DNA of 64,000 nucleotides from Climacium dendroides (GCA_950106755.1 OX467087.1:19224047-19288046); one strand, 5' to 3'. Positions 34,901 to 45,800 are shown, counted from the first letter of the stretch. Numbers and translations: made by a program. Notes: generated by a model not told the origin, from the letters alone.

Positions 34901-35558
34901 CCACATCGTCCACAAGACAAGTGCTTCCTTTTGTGGGGTCCCCCATACTAACCGGTTCTACCGCCATTTTCTTTCCATTCAGTACTTCCATACGACGCAC
35001 TTGGATTTCAAGAGGGATCTGAATTGATTCCACAGCATCCTCTAATGCTTTCTTTTTTTCACTTGCTTCAGGAAGTTGCGCCTTCGGAACAAACATATTA
35101 GGGATATGTTTCTGACGTCTGCCAATCGCAAGTGGCAATGTCGCTATCGTAGGATATGTACTCCAATCCACTTGACGGCCCAGTATGAGTTCAGCGTAAA
35201 CCATGCCTGCCAAGCTGTAGTTAATTTTGCCCTTGCTCATAGCCTTCTCTGGAAATAAGGCCTTCCACACCTCCATCGAACGGTGCACAAAATGATCATT
35301 GAGGCAATTCAATGGTTTAAAACAATATTCACGGGTGTGAAGAGGGTGACACTCTCGAGGCCACAACTTCCCAATGTAATACATTTTCACGTATTTGTGG
35401 CACAATTTAGAGGTCCAATACTCCACATCCTCTTTTTCCCAACCCGTCTCAGCCTTGATGCTGACGTCATCTAAAATGTCAAACCGTAGCTCATGACCAA
35501 CGCCCTTTGGCTTTGACTTCTTCTTGCCTTCAGTTGCAGCACTACTTGCCCCCGCCAT
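31915..35558 (-). pseudogene. Coiled-coil RING-H2 protein with VDW domain, copy 1
   Basis: ATG at 35558 (MAGASSAATEGKKK). N-terminal VDW domain: HKYVKMYYIGKLWP, then KINYSLAGMVYAELILGRQ leading to VDWSTYP. A disordered linker, a long coiled coil (about 34100-33700, repeated KAMNENLKAMNEKL) and a second helical region follow. Then a RING-H2 finger (CSLCQGCFGPEG ... CRHTFHVFC ... CSECRIPL) and a C-terminal conserved region with MGGHWSTQHQKFF and nuclear-signal-like KKKNKRKIEEE follow. RING-H2 domains usually recruit E2 enzymes for ubiquitin transfer; that role here is inferred. Breaks: TAA 34761, a 22-bp tandem duplication (33616-33659) that shifts the frame, and TAG 32923, which replaces the Gln just before the third RING cysteine. 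The order relative to the hAT gene is the same as in copy 2. Confidence 0.85.
33616..33659. repeat. 22-bp tandem microduplication inside RING copy 1
   Basis: TTGGTTCACTTGCCTCTAATAG is present twice back to back (33616-33637, 33638-33659) and shifts the frame by one; the sister gene has one copy of the equivalent codons. Confidence 0.95.
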
Positions 35559-35817
35559 GACTGCTTGATTGTCGAGTACTCACTTGCAATTTTAGAATGG
35601 AAATTTCCAATATATAATCCCCGTTCTCTCAAAATATATAATGTGCTTCATTGTCTCCAAATGTATGTAAGTAACCAAGGACCAAAATCCAATGTAGTAT
35701 GATCAAAATATGACCCCCACTCTTCACCACATAGGAGCAACTAGCGCGTGAAGCAATAGTAGCACATCCGACGTGGCAGTGATTCCCAAATAAAAGAGTG
35801 AAAGTGAGGAGATGTGT
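35559..35817 (-). promoter_or_regulatory. RING copy 1 leader
   Basis: Sequence between the GC array and the ATG. A TATA-like TTTTATTTGG (minus strand, about 35790) is weaker than in the other modules. Confidence 0.35.
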
Positions 35818-36075
35818 GTTGGCCGTCCGCCAATATACCCGTCCGCTCCCAGACCTAAAAGAGGCCCGGGACCGGACCTATCCCGGACCACGCGGACGTG
35901 GCCCGAGCCGGCGGACGGGCGGACGAAGCTGCCCCGTCCGCCGACGAAGCGGCCGGCTGGCCCGGTCCCGGTCCGCCCGGCGGACGGGCAGACAAAGCTA
36001 CCCCGTCCGCCGACCAAGCGGACAACCCGACTGTGTCCGACCGCCCCGTCCGACCCATCCGCCTAGCCCGTCGCC
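35818..36075. repeat. GC array upstream of RING copy 1
   Basis: CCGTCCGCC/GGCGGACGGG words, with a direct repeat of GGCGGACGGGCRGACRAAGCT near 35912 and 35980. Confidence 0.9.
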
Positions 36076-36110
36076 TATTATTTCGAGGCGTTTCAATTTT
36101 TGACAATTTG

Positions 36111-36912
36111 GCATGAAGCCTAGGATTCTTCTCGTCCGCCTTTACTTACTGTCATTTTTGGGGGGTCAATTAAAGTTTCAGCATCCTATGCTTTTCTCAT
36201 TAACCCAGAAAATAAGAAATAGACAAGTTATAATCAGATTTTAAATAATCATTTAGAGTTCTTTGAAGTTTACAGTGAGACCCTAAACCCTAAAACCCTA
36301 AAACCCTAAAACCCTCAACTCTTAGTCTCCTACATTTCAGATTACGCCATTGTTTTGAGCAAATTGTAAATTTGTAATATTCATTTGAAATTGTATGCAT
36401 ACAAATTTTAACTAGATACCGCGGATATTATTTTTTGATTTATTTTTTCATCATGTAGGATATTTCGAAGGGAAAGAAAAAAACAAAAACATGATCAATA
36501 TTAGTGATGAAGTGAAACGTTATAATTCCCAATTGACCAAATTGAGATGGTGCTACAATCACAACAATTACTTCAAGGGGTTTGGTTTTGGTTCTAGTTT
36601 TGAACGTCATGGACAATTTCCATTGACTTCAAGGTGTTTTGTACATATGGACTTATAGAGAAGCCAAAAATGTATATAACTTATGCATGTCACACATTGC
36701 AACGCCATGTTCGTACTGTATTTTGTAATGCCCTTTTTTGATTAGGATTGTTTTAAAAGTAAGGGTATACAAAGAGTGTAAGACTTCACAACATTTCTAA
36801 AATTAGTAGAACTGTAAAATCTTTACTCATTGTGAAAAGCATTATAATCTTCTAATCCATAAAAGATATGTTTTTGTGTTTTTTGTTTTTGTTTTCATTT
36901 TTTTTTGTTATA

Positions 36913-36952
<40 letters not shown>

Positions 36953-38221
36953 TTTCTTGGAGAATTTGCAACGTGAAGCAATAAAAAAATTTTAGTTTCT
37001 ATTTGTATAATGTATAAGTTCTTCTTTTATCTAAGCCTGGGTTTATACTGTGCCTAAGGCCGGATGAAAGTCCGGCCGGATTTGCCTTCGATCCATTCTT
37101 CAATCCGGCCCCAATTTTTTCCATCCGGCCCTACTTAATCTAAAGTCTAAACCCCTTGGGCCGGATTTTCAATTCATGTGCTCTTCAGTTTTATCAAGGC
37201 TCAATTAAAAAACGTCAATAAAAATATGCATGTTTATCTTTTATTTCTTTTTTAATTAAAAACAAAGATTTTTTTCTTTTGTTTCATTTTTCTTTTTGTT
37301 TCTATACATTTTATTTCTAAAATACAAAAAGAAGTTTATTTATTGATTACTTAAAAATAAAATAAAAATTTAATATTTTGGTTTTCCTCTTATATAGAAT
37401 ATGCATTTGTAATCAACACGTTTAATGCTAAAACATAGGTACTTTATTGTAGTCACATAGATGATTTTCCTTTAAAATTAAATTAAGTAAATCCATAAGG
37501 GAGTTGCTCTAAGAACACCCGTGCTCTAAGAGTGATCATGACGGAGAGGTACATTTTGCTTTAGTGAATGTACTAGCACATTTTAGGACATGGTCACTTT
37601 TAATGACCGTTGCCTTTCAACTTATTCGCCCTCCATAACTAATTACAGAATGATTTAAAAAATATGAAGGAAATCAAGTCACCAAAAAAATATGAGGATG
37701 AAGGGCCTAACGTGCATTTCAAAATCTACTCTACAATTTTTTAAATGAATCTTTAATGTGGTTTTTCTCCAAGAGTTAGTGTATTTGAGGCTCATTTCCA
37801 AAAGCCCTCAACACTATGAAAGTCAAGTTTGTGATGGAAACTCTTGTACAAAATCTTGAATAAGAAAATCATAATCAATCATTTAGAAAATTGGATTTTT
37901 GATGCTAAAGTTAGATTTAAAATAAACTTATATATATATATATATATAAACTACTAAGAATAGCAACTTGGTTAAGTATTATTAGACTTAGAATCTCTAT
38001 TCTCATAGATAATTTTCTTTCTTATTTAGTATTTAGGACGCTTTAATTCATTTAATTAAGATTTGTTATGAGATTTCAATTTGTTTTCATCAATTTTCTT
38101 TGAGATTTCAACTTATGTCCTGTTATAAATTCTGAAAATTTCACTACATGCCATATTTATTTTATTTTTTAATTAATTTTTAACGAATCTGACTCGAGCA
38201 TGATGAACTTCAATGTGTATA
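36111..38221. other. AT-rich stretch without a supportable gene
   Basis: Holds a telomere-type run (36281-36315), TA and T runs (36908-36955), and a CCGGCC-containing patch at 37060-37160. I see no coding frame, repeat family end or RNA gene that I can support. Confidence 0.6.
36281..36315. repeat. Interstitial telomere-type repeat
   Basis: CCCTAAACCCTAAAACCC and so on: one plant-type CCCTAAA unit followed by three CCCTAAAA units, then degenerate CCCTCAAC. Confidence 0.85.
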
Positions 38222-38520
38222 AGAACGGCCCGTTCGTCGACCGCTCGTCCGCCATCCACCTGTCCGCCTGTCCGCCCATCTGCCGTCCGCCGTTCGCTGT
38301 CCGTCCTCCCGTCCGCTGTCCGTCCGCTATCCGTCCGACAGTCCGCCGCCCGCTATCCGTCTGCGGGCTCCGTCTGATGCAGTCGTCCGCAGTCCGTCGA
38401 GGCCGTGCGATTGGACGCGCCGGGGCATATTGCCCGTCCGATCTGGCGGTCCGCCCGTCCGCCCGTCGGATTTGGGCAGTGATGTCAGCATCGGCGGACG
38501 GTATAAAGAGGGGCGCGGAC
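38222..38520. repeat. GC array upstream of the 38.7-kb gene
   Basis: GTCCGTCCGC/CCGTCCGC words dense from 38225 to 38470; it includes the TATA box at its right end. Confidence 0.9.
38502..38507 (+). promoter_or_regulatory. TATA box of the 38.7-kb gene
   Basis: TATAAA in CGGTATAAAGAGGGG at the array's downstream edge, 217 bp before the start codon. Confidence 0.75.
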
Positions 38521-38723
38521 GGCCCATTCCGCACAGTTGTTTCCCTTGCGAAGTGGGCACATCCAGCACCAATTGGTATCTGTGAGCCCCTTCCGACTTG
38601 GAGCGTGAACAACTGTGAATGAATTAACTTAATTTTTTGTAATCTCTTCATCACCTTCTCAATTATAGAAATTGTAAACTTCTCACTCAAACATTGCATT
38701 CGGTGCGGAAAAGAAGGATTGCC

Positions 38724-39824
38724 ATGGCTCCAAAAGGATTTCCCAATCCGCTGAAGAAGAGTACAAAGGGAAAATCACAAGACATGGATTGGGACGCCTA
38801 CTTCAATCACTTCTGTGTGGCTGAAGAGGGATGGCAATACGAGCCCAAAGCAGTATGGACTTGCACAACGTGCCGAGAGTATGTGAAAATGTCACACATT
38901 GCGAAACTCTGGCCAGCAGATAACATGGTTGTATTAGAGAGACAAGTGAGACGGTGGGAAGGTCCCATGAACACTTGCAAGAGTGAACATTTCAAGCAGA
39001 GATATGAGGAGATTTGGGCATCTTGCGGTCTAGGTGCTTCCAAACCAAATATCATGAACTATTCCACCATGGCAATGATTTGGGTGGAGATTGTACTCCA
39101 GAAAGATGTGGATTGGCGTACGGTGCCTGCAAAGGACAAGAAGACCAAATTGAGCTGTGACAAAGCGATGATAGACACCAATTGGGTTGGCCCAAGCGAT
39201 TGCATGCCGGAGTGGTCTAATCGGGGTCAATTTGGATTTCCTCCGGAACCATTGCCAGATGCAGAGGACAATGATGATGATGACGAAGAAGACTTACCAC
39301 CTCCACTTCCACAAAGGCACGTACGTCGAGAAGAGCGCGAAGACTTGGACTTCCAAAATCAATTGCGAGAGGCAACAAGAAATAGTATTTTGGATCAAGG
39401 TCGCCCGCGTCAACAACGGTCACCACCTCGTCATGATCGTGATGTGCGTTGCCCGCAATATGGAGGAGGAAGTTTGCATTTTAGCCCTAGCCCCCACGAT
39501 GACTTCCAAAACATACGAGGAAGCCATGGAAGCACAAATTTCACGGACTACGATGGATCTCAATATGGTGGGTCGCAATTCTATCCGGGGACGGGAGGGC
39601 CGGACTCATATGGGCCTCGTGGAAGCTCATACTACACCAGCTCAAGCGAACGAGGAACAAGAGGGGCCGAGGCAAATGCATCACCTCCTCCACCTCCACC
39701 ATTTGGGGGTCCATACTTCTTCGATTACGGACAAGGAGGAGGGTCTGGCGGATATGGGCGATGTGGTGGCTTCGGTCCCACACCCGAAGGTCGAAATGAC
39801 GATAGTAGTTCGGATTCAGAATAG
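38724..39824 (+). CDS. Intact VDW-domain protein with Gly/Tyr/Pro-rich tail (366 aa)
   Basis: ATG at 38724 in a strong context (GCCATGG); uninterrupted to TAG 39822. Residues 15-160 form the VDW domain: WTCTTCREYVKMSHIAKLWP, then NIMNYSTMAMIWVEIVLQ leading to KDVDWRTVP. The pair of CxxC-like cysteines in TCTTC is not shared by the RING proteins. An acidic Asp run (DDDDEEDLPPPLP) and an Arg-rich segment follow; residues 250-366 are low-complexity (YGGSQFYPGTGG, six prolines in a row, GQGGGSGGYG), with a DSSSDSE end. There is no RING finger. Function unknown; the shared domain and the array/TATA setting suggest an accessory protein of a transposon related to the RING+hAT element. It is the only complete undamaged gene I can support in the window. 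Confidence 0.75.
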   Translation: MAPKGFPNPLKKSTKGKSQDMDWDAYFNHFCVAEEGWQYEPKAVWTCTTCREYVKMSHIAKLWPADNMVVLERQVRRWEGPMNTCKSEHFKQRYEEIWASCGLGASKPNIMNYSTMAMIWVEIVLQKDVDWRTVPAKDKKTKLSCDKAMIDTNWVGPSDCMPEWSNRGQFGFPPEPLPDAEDNDDDDEEDLPPPLPQRHVRREEREDLDFQNQLREATRNSILDQGRPRQQRSPPRHDRDVRCPQYGGGSLHFSPSPHDDFQNIRGSHGSTNFTDYDGSQYGGSQFYPGTGGPDSYGPRGSSYYTSSSERGTRGAEANASPPPPPPFGGPYFFDYGQGGGSGGYGRCGGFGPTPEGRNDDSSSDSE

Positions 39825-40690
39825 AGTATAATGTAGTTTAACTATTTAAGGGTAGAGTAGAAGATGTCTTTTGACTTATTCGGAGGTTATGGATTTACTA
39901 TTATTGTTTAAATGTATTTTGGTGACCACTTTTGTGACCATTAGTGGTCAATGATGTCACTATTTAAAACTTTGAACATGCACATCTATTAAACATGTTT
40001 AGTTGTAGTATCAAAAATCTCTTCTTGGAAATGCTTGACAGTGTTTTTTCTTTTTTAGATTTAGTGCAAGGGTACCGAATGCAATGTTGACTTTCTGTAT
40101 TCTTTACTTGCTCTTGGAAGTTGGAAATGAGATTGAAATGCAATTAGTTCTGGAAAATAAATTAGAATCCAAATTCATTTGGAAGAATTGTATAATAGTA
40201 TTGTGGATTTTGATTAGCCCTAATGTAATTGAGCTTATACACATTAAGCCTTCCAATTTTTTGTGTCACGAAGTTCAATGGTTTGACTTGCAAGAAATAT
40301 TTGAGCTCTTTTTTGCAATTTGAACACCCTCATAGGTAAACATTATAATTTTTAACTCCATAAGGGATATTGTTGTGCTTTCTTTTTTTCCATAAAATCT
40401 AGCATGTCTAGTTTGAATTTGTACGGTTAAAAACTCGAAATTCCAAGAAAATGATAAATGTAATGAAAATATTGACATTTCTTTAGAAGTAAAAATTTCA
40501 AGAAATTGAAGAAAGTTGAGAAGAAGCCTTGGGTCTATTTTTTTAATTATTAGGCACTGAAATGCCCAAATGCCCAATTCCTCCCAAACAAGAAGACCTA
40601 CATGAAGCTTATTGAATGAAAAGGGGGAAAAATCACCCTAAAAATGAGACAGTAGAAATGAAGCGGACGATCTAAAAATCGCCCCCTCTG
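39825..40690. other. 3' flank, AT-rich, no gene
   Basis: No supportable coding sequence; it equals the stretch between gene 1's stop and the middle array in the RING+hAT copies. Confidence 0.55.
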
Positions 40691-41065
40691 GACCGTCCGA
40701 TCACACAGACTGTCCGTCCGCCCGATCGGACGGGCCAGAGGGGGTGGACGGCCACCCCGTCCGCCCGATCGGACGGGCTAGAGGGGGTGGACGGCCACCC
40801 CGTCCGCCCGATCGGACGGCCTCTGTTCGACCGTGCGGACCGGACGAGGCGTCCGCCAACCCTAAACCGTCTGCTCGGACGACCAGGAAGAGGCGGACGG
40901 CCTCTGTTCGACCGTGCGGACCGGACGAGGCGGCCGCCAACCCTAGACCGTCCGATCGGACGGCCAAGAAGAGGCGGACGGCCAGTCCGTCCGCCCGATC
41001 GGACGGCCTCCGTCCGCTGTAGGACTGGAATGAGGCCGTCCGCCTCATATAAGACAAGCGGACGG
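40691..41065. repeat. GC array upstream of the 41.2-kb gene
   Basis: CCCGATCGGACGG words. It includes two tandem copies of a roughly 55-bp unit at 40729-40820 and two of a roughly 81-bp unit (GGCCTCTGTTCGACCGTGCG at about 40818 and 40899). Confidence 0.9.
41048..41053 (+). promoter_or_regulatory. TATA-like box of the 41.2-kb gene
   Basis: TATAAG in CTCATATAAGAC at the array edge, 190 bp before the ATG. Confidence 0.6.
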
Positions 41066-41237
41066 ACCGTCTGCTCTCACTTTTGCCTTCCCCCTTGCAT
41101 GCAAGAGAGAGCGGAGAGCTGGTGGTTTGACCTCCAATGGCTCCTTTCTTTGGGTGGGTAAGAGTCTAATATTTGGGGTAACTCTTGCCAATTTTTTTAT
41201 AAAACTTTGACGTTCATCATTCTACCGGGTTATCAAC

Positions 41238-42161
41238 ATGCCGAGGGCGAAGAAGGCTTCCAAGGAGCCGAAGGGAAAAGAAGAAGCCCTTTCTATTCAG
41301 TGGACAAGGGAGAATCCCTCGGAGAGTTGCAAAGCATTCTTAATCGAATTGATTGTGAAGTTTTATGAGACAGAGACTACAGTGTCTCTTGACACTAAAT
41401 ATGTGCGATATGAAGAGGACTGCATCGAGAAATTCTTCGTGGATATGAGGCAGAGGATGTTGAATGCCTTGCACGTACCGCAGTGGATTGATGAAACGGA
41501 GAAGAAGAATTTCCCCAAATTTCTTGACAGCAAGGTGCATGATGCATTATGGAATGCTTCGGTCATTTTGGATAAATATTGGAGGAAGAAACGTGAAAAT
41601 GATGAAGCCTTCGAGCATGTCATTATGAAAGCGGATTTATTCACCAAAAGGTGCCAATCATTTAAGAGGAGGCAGAATAGAGCAGGGTCAATTGGTTGGT
41701 GGACGAGCAAGCCTAGAATGGACAAAGCACAAAATACACGTCGCCTTCTAATAGCCCTTTCGGAAACGGCCACGATGATTCCCGTAAATAACAAAATCAT
41801 GCGGTGTGGCTATGCTACAATTCGGAGAGTACGAATAGAAGGATGTGGGGAGATTCATTCATCATGGGAGTTTGCAGCAAAGATGTCTCTCCAAGAAGGT
41901 GAACGACCTGCTTTTGCAAAGATGGAACACAATACTGAGACTATGGCAGTAAGGATTCCGCATGCTGGAGTGATACGTTTTTTTGCAGTGCATTCCAAAA
42001 AGAATGAAGGATACTCATTCTGGTGGAACGGCGGTACATTGCGTGAAATGATGCGTCGGGATGACGACTATCTAGACAATATAGCCCTTCGAGTGCTGTA
42101 TGAGCCGCGTATAACAGAAGAAGAAATCATTGCTGCTAAATGTGACAACTCATATTTTTGA
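41238..42161 (+). pseudogene. Unknown protein, 3' end cut off by an insertion
   Basis: ATG at 41238 (MPRAKKASKEPKGK), open for 307 codons. The last six codons and the TGA (42159-42161) come from the 3.4-kb element that begins TGTGACAACT at 42141, so the native C-terminus is missing and about 301 residues are original. I recognise no family: a basic N-terminus, a helical region with a Lys/Arg-rich patch (KRCQSFKRRQNR), then mixed alpha/beta-looking sequence. By position (array, TATA, gene, after a VDW gene) it corresponds to the transposase slot of the RING+hAT copies, but it has no BED, DUF659 or hAT signature. It could be a different transposase N-terminus or another accessory gene. Confidence 0.6.
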
Positions 42162-42424
42162 TTTTTATTTGTTTACCCTTTTGAGAGAACCGGAAATTAG
42201 AAATAGGAATCCGGATTCATCTAGAAAGAAAAATAAATCCAAAAATAGTCACCAAAATTACCTTACGGAACTAATCCAGTTTTAGGTCAAAGCAGAACGG
42301 ATTAGATGTACAACCGGATAGTATTTCCAACCGGAATCTTGTTGACCGGATTAGGAGGTAACCGGATGTCAAGAACCGGACCGGATATCCGACCGGTCAT
42401 AAAGACAGTCTAGGGCGTCAGGAC

Positions 42425-42433
42425 TATATAAAG
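42425..42433 (+). promoter_or_regulatory. TATA box of gag-like gene, copy 2
   Basis: TATATAAAG, 312 bp before the ATG at 42745; conserved with copy 1. Confidence 0.7.
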
Positions 42434-42744
42434 CCTAGCCCTGCCCATTTTCAGGTCTCTGGATTTCCACGTGTTGTTGTGTCCTGATTTAGCGCCTGAC
42501 GTTTCTATCGTTGACCACGGCCAGGGAGAGGAAGTACAAGAGGGTACGGAAGTGAGAGAAGGGTGTGAGACGGAGAGATCTCCTCCGGACATGAGTGGGT
42601 GAGACCTTGAGTGCGAGCGGATATGTGAGAAGCTAAGAGTGTGAGCACGTCGGTAGGGTAGTTTACAGGCGGAGCGGAACATCTGAGTGTCGCGCGCTCC
42701 CTTTTTAGGACTGTAGAAAGTGAAAACCGGGTAGAGCTACCGTC

Positions 42745-44427
42745 ATGCCGCGACTGAACCGGAAGAGAGGTTCTAACACCCCGCCCCCGAGTGAAGTAAA
42801 GCTTAGAAAAGTAGTTCCGGTCATGCCGACCAAGGAACCGGAACAAGGAGAACTCAGAGAGGATTTGTCGTTGATGGGTTGTCAGGGGTTAGCTTTGAAA
42901 CCTTGGGGTTTCAAAGATGAGAGGATGGTTAGAGAACTCCTGAGTAGCGTATCGAATCAGTTCGATAACACCCTCAGAGGGAATCTGGTCCAATGGTCCG
43001 AGGCTTTGTGGCGGGACGTATATGGATTCCGGCCAGGAGGACTCGGCCTTGCCAACCGGAAGGATGATTTCGTCCAGGGCAAGTTCGGAAGCGTAGTAAA
43101 TCCGAAGGACGGCTATACGGTCGAAGACTACCTTGATGACCGGGAGCGACGTCTGCTCCAGTTCCTGGTTCCGGTTCTGCATCTGGAAAAGCCCACCAGG
43201 GTGACTATCACCTTGGCTAACACAATTTTCGTAGCGCTGAGCGGAACCCGGAAAGTAGACTGGGGCCAGATCTTCTTTGATCTGGTGTCCCAGCTTACTA
43301 CGAGAGTGGGGAGAAGTAGGGCTACCCCCCTGTGCCATTATGTGTACCACCTCTACCAGCAATAGGAATTGCTGACGGAAGTGGAGCTGAAGGTATAGAA
43401 GGCCCAAGAGCGGACCATGAAGTACGGCGAATCCGAGTCCGATCAAGAAGCGGATTCCGGAAACGAAACCGAGGAGGAGGAAGAAGCAGAAGAAGAAGAG
43501 GAAGAGGAGGAACCTTATGTTCCCAACAAGAGGCAGAAGACCACTCTGACTCGGAATCGAGGAACGCCTCCGGGACATCAGAGGCCGCGCAGAAGTGAGA
43601 CTCCAACCGGACTAGATGTGGCATCCGGATCCGGGACCAAAGATCCGTTCGACGAGTTGGTTGGAATCCTTTGTGGAATCCGGGCGGATTGGGAAGTTAA
43701 GAAGAGGACGCTCGGGGCGATAGCGGAATTAATCGGAGCGGAACCGGACAGTCAGTTGCCACAGAAGGTGGCTGAGAGTGTTATCAATCCGGAAGAGCTC
43801 CGGAAGATGAAGGAGGAAAGCAAGCGGCAGCACGATGAGGTGGACACCCTCAAAGCCAAACTTTTCGCGTTGATTGAGAACGCCACCGCGACAAAGGAGA
43901 TGGCGGAGGAAATGAAGAAGTTGGCCACGGAAGTGAAGGACGTGCTTGGAGAACCCGGAGCCGCAGTCACCAAGGCGCGCCTGTTCGAAGAGGAGGTACA
44001 CAAGGACAAGAAGATATCCGGAACCAGGGTGGTGCACATCCTCACCGATTTTGAGGAGCAAATAGAGAAGCTTCTATCCAAGGCACGGGAGTCAGCGGAC
44101 TGGATCGTGGAGAGTAGCCAGAAGTTGACAGAAATTCTGGTCCGGCTCTCAGAAATTTCTCTTCCGGACTTGTTTCCGGAAGACGTAGCTCAGGAGCCGG
44201 GAAAGGACAAGACGCCCCAATCAAGCAAGGCCAAGAAAGATACACCCTCGACCGGACATCAGCCGATAGATTTGGACTCCCCGGAAGCTGAGGAAGAACA
44301 TCCGGTTCTACCTACGGATGGAGAACGGAACCGGAATCTAAATGAGGTCTTCGAGCAGTTGGAGAGACCTGATGAGAGCCCTACCATTGGATCCCGAGTG
44401 TATGAGACGGAACAGGAAGGATTGTAA
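42745..44427 (+). pseudogene. Gag-like protein, copy 2
   Basis: Frame of 561 codons from ATG 42745 to TAA 44425 with two premature TAG stops, at 43363 (Gln in copy 1) and 43396 (Trp in copy 1). The three stops of copy 1 are not shared, so the two copies decayed independently from a common intact parent. Domain order is as in copy 1: PTRVTITLANTIF, VDWGQIFFDL, Glu run, coiled coil, HQPIDLDSPEAEEE. Copy 2 has FVAL where copy 1 has FGAL. Confidence 0.7.
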
Positions 44428-45419
44428 AAATAGGACTTATAGATAGGAACCGGAATAGAATCCGGTTAGGATAAGGTAGGATCGGATTGTCAGCGCCTTT
44501 AGAGGCGGAAATCATGTATTCACTTTTTGCTTTTTGCTTTTTGTATATAAAATAGTCTCTGAGCTGGAGACGGAGAGAAGAGTTCTTTTGGCATTTCTTT
44601 GTGTACTTTCCTTAAAACTAACTTTTGTGTATTTTTCCCGAGTATTGGCAAGAGTGCACTAAGTCAGAATAGGAAGGTGAGTACGGAGGTGTTGTTAGAG
44701 TTTCTCCCCTTGATGTATGTTTCCGGTTCTAGGTACATGTGAGTAGGTTATGAAGAGTTAGGAGTGGATTCCAGTGCCTCAGCAGCTACAAAAGTTTAGC
44801 ATTCCGGGTTAGAGATCCGTTGATCAGGCTAGGCGGATAGGGAGGGATTCCTTAGCTGCGCTAGAACTCCTGGGTGGGAAATCCGGTCGAGTATCCTGAC
44901 TCCTGTGAGGTCTTGCTACCGTTGTGGGTGAACGGAAGAACTTTCGTGGCCATTGGAATGGACAAATGCACTTGTGGCCACTGAACTTCGTACGGAACGG
45001 ATCAGTGTCAAGGTCGTTGTAGTATAGGAGGATCGTACGGGGGGTCTTTGTGTGACCTGTGATTCGGGTTGCTATCCGGATTATTGTGAAGGACCAAACC
45101 ACTATAAGAAACCCATGTTTTTTACTGCGTTACGCTGTGACATCACCGTTATTTTTGACGTCACTACGTTTTTGGACGAATGCGCAGATCAGGAACAATT
45201 TTTTGTGATGTCATCTGAAACGTCATAATAGACGTCAGGAAATATAGGGATGTCACTTTGAACGGACGTGTTTTTCACTATGTCCAAAAAAATAAAGGAC
45301 GTTTCAGATGACGTCTAAAAAAACACGAATCGGCCACGTCAGCCACTAGTGCGTCTTTCACTGCGGGCAGGTGCACTGCTGTCACTGAGAGGGCAGGGGG
45401 GGTGCTACCCTACAGGGAA

Positions 45420-45800
45420 AACACCTGATCAGTATAGGAAAGAGCTTCAGGTTGTAAAATTCAGGCTTTCTGGGAGGATGTGAAGTCATGGGTACAAGGT
45501 AGGATGAAAGTGACATAGACACATGTAATGACTCAACAAATGTGTTTTGGTATTACAAGTCTAGGGTATGCCAAAATAAAAAGGATGTACAGAATTAAAT
45601 ATTTTAGGTCCTAAAACATGAAATATGGGAAATAAAAATGGAGACTCATTGGGATAACCTTATCATAGAGGTGAAGTTACGCAATATTATTTGGAGATGG
45701 ATTTTGAGAACAGAAAATGGGGATTACTTGGGAGTGTTGGGATCAATGTGACATTATTCCATTGGCTTTGAAATTGCAAATTAGGCCCCATAAAATGGAG
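45420..45800. other. Non-coding, no gene seen
   Basis: Mixed AT-rich sequence between the GACGTC-rich end and the 230-bp repeat. Confidence 0.5.

Larger units (their letters stand above)
23455..36110 (-). mobile_element. Two-gene RING + hAT element, copy 1
   Basis: Reading on the minus strand: GC array (36075-35818), RING-H2 gene (35558-31915), GC array split by another insertion (31425-31346 and 27899-27738), hAT gene (27497-24105), GC array (23715-23490) and terminus. The terminus CAGGGTTGTCGTGGACGTGCG (23455) matches CAGGGTTGTCTCGGACGTACG at 52929 of copy 2, and both are followed by CGAAAT..CGTCCAAAATC. CAGGG termini are typical of hAT elements. An 8-bp target candidate ATTCAAAG precedes 23455, but I could not find its partner, so the right boundary (about 36110) is approximate. 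Confidence 0.65.
42141..45099 (+). mobile_element. 3.4-kb TG..CA element, copy 2, truncated at 45099
   Basis: It starts TGTGACAACTCATATTTTTG at 42141, matching copy 1 (minus strand from 31345), and follows it throughout, then stops being similar at CCAAACC|CACTATAAG (45099/45100), where a CACTA-type terminus begins. The missing about 490 bp correspond to 27900-28390 of copy 1. The target sequence before it is CTAAA. It lies inverted relative to copy 1, 10.8 kb away. Confidence 0.85.

Noticed and set aside
36111..38221. A protein gene or RNA gene in the AT-rich gap
   Set aside because: Only short frames without start context or conservation; no tRNA- or rRNA-like sequence was seen.
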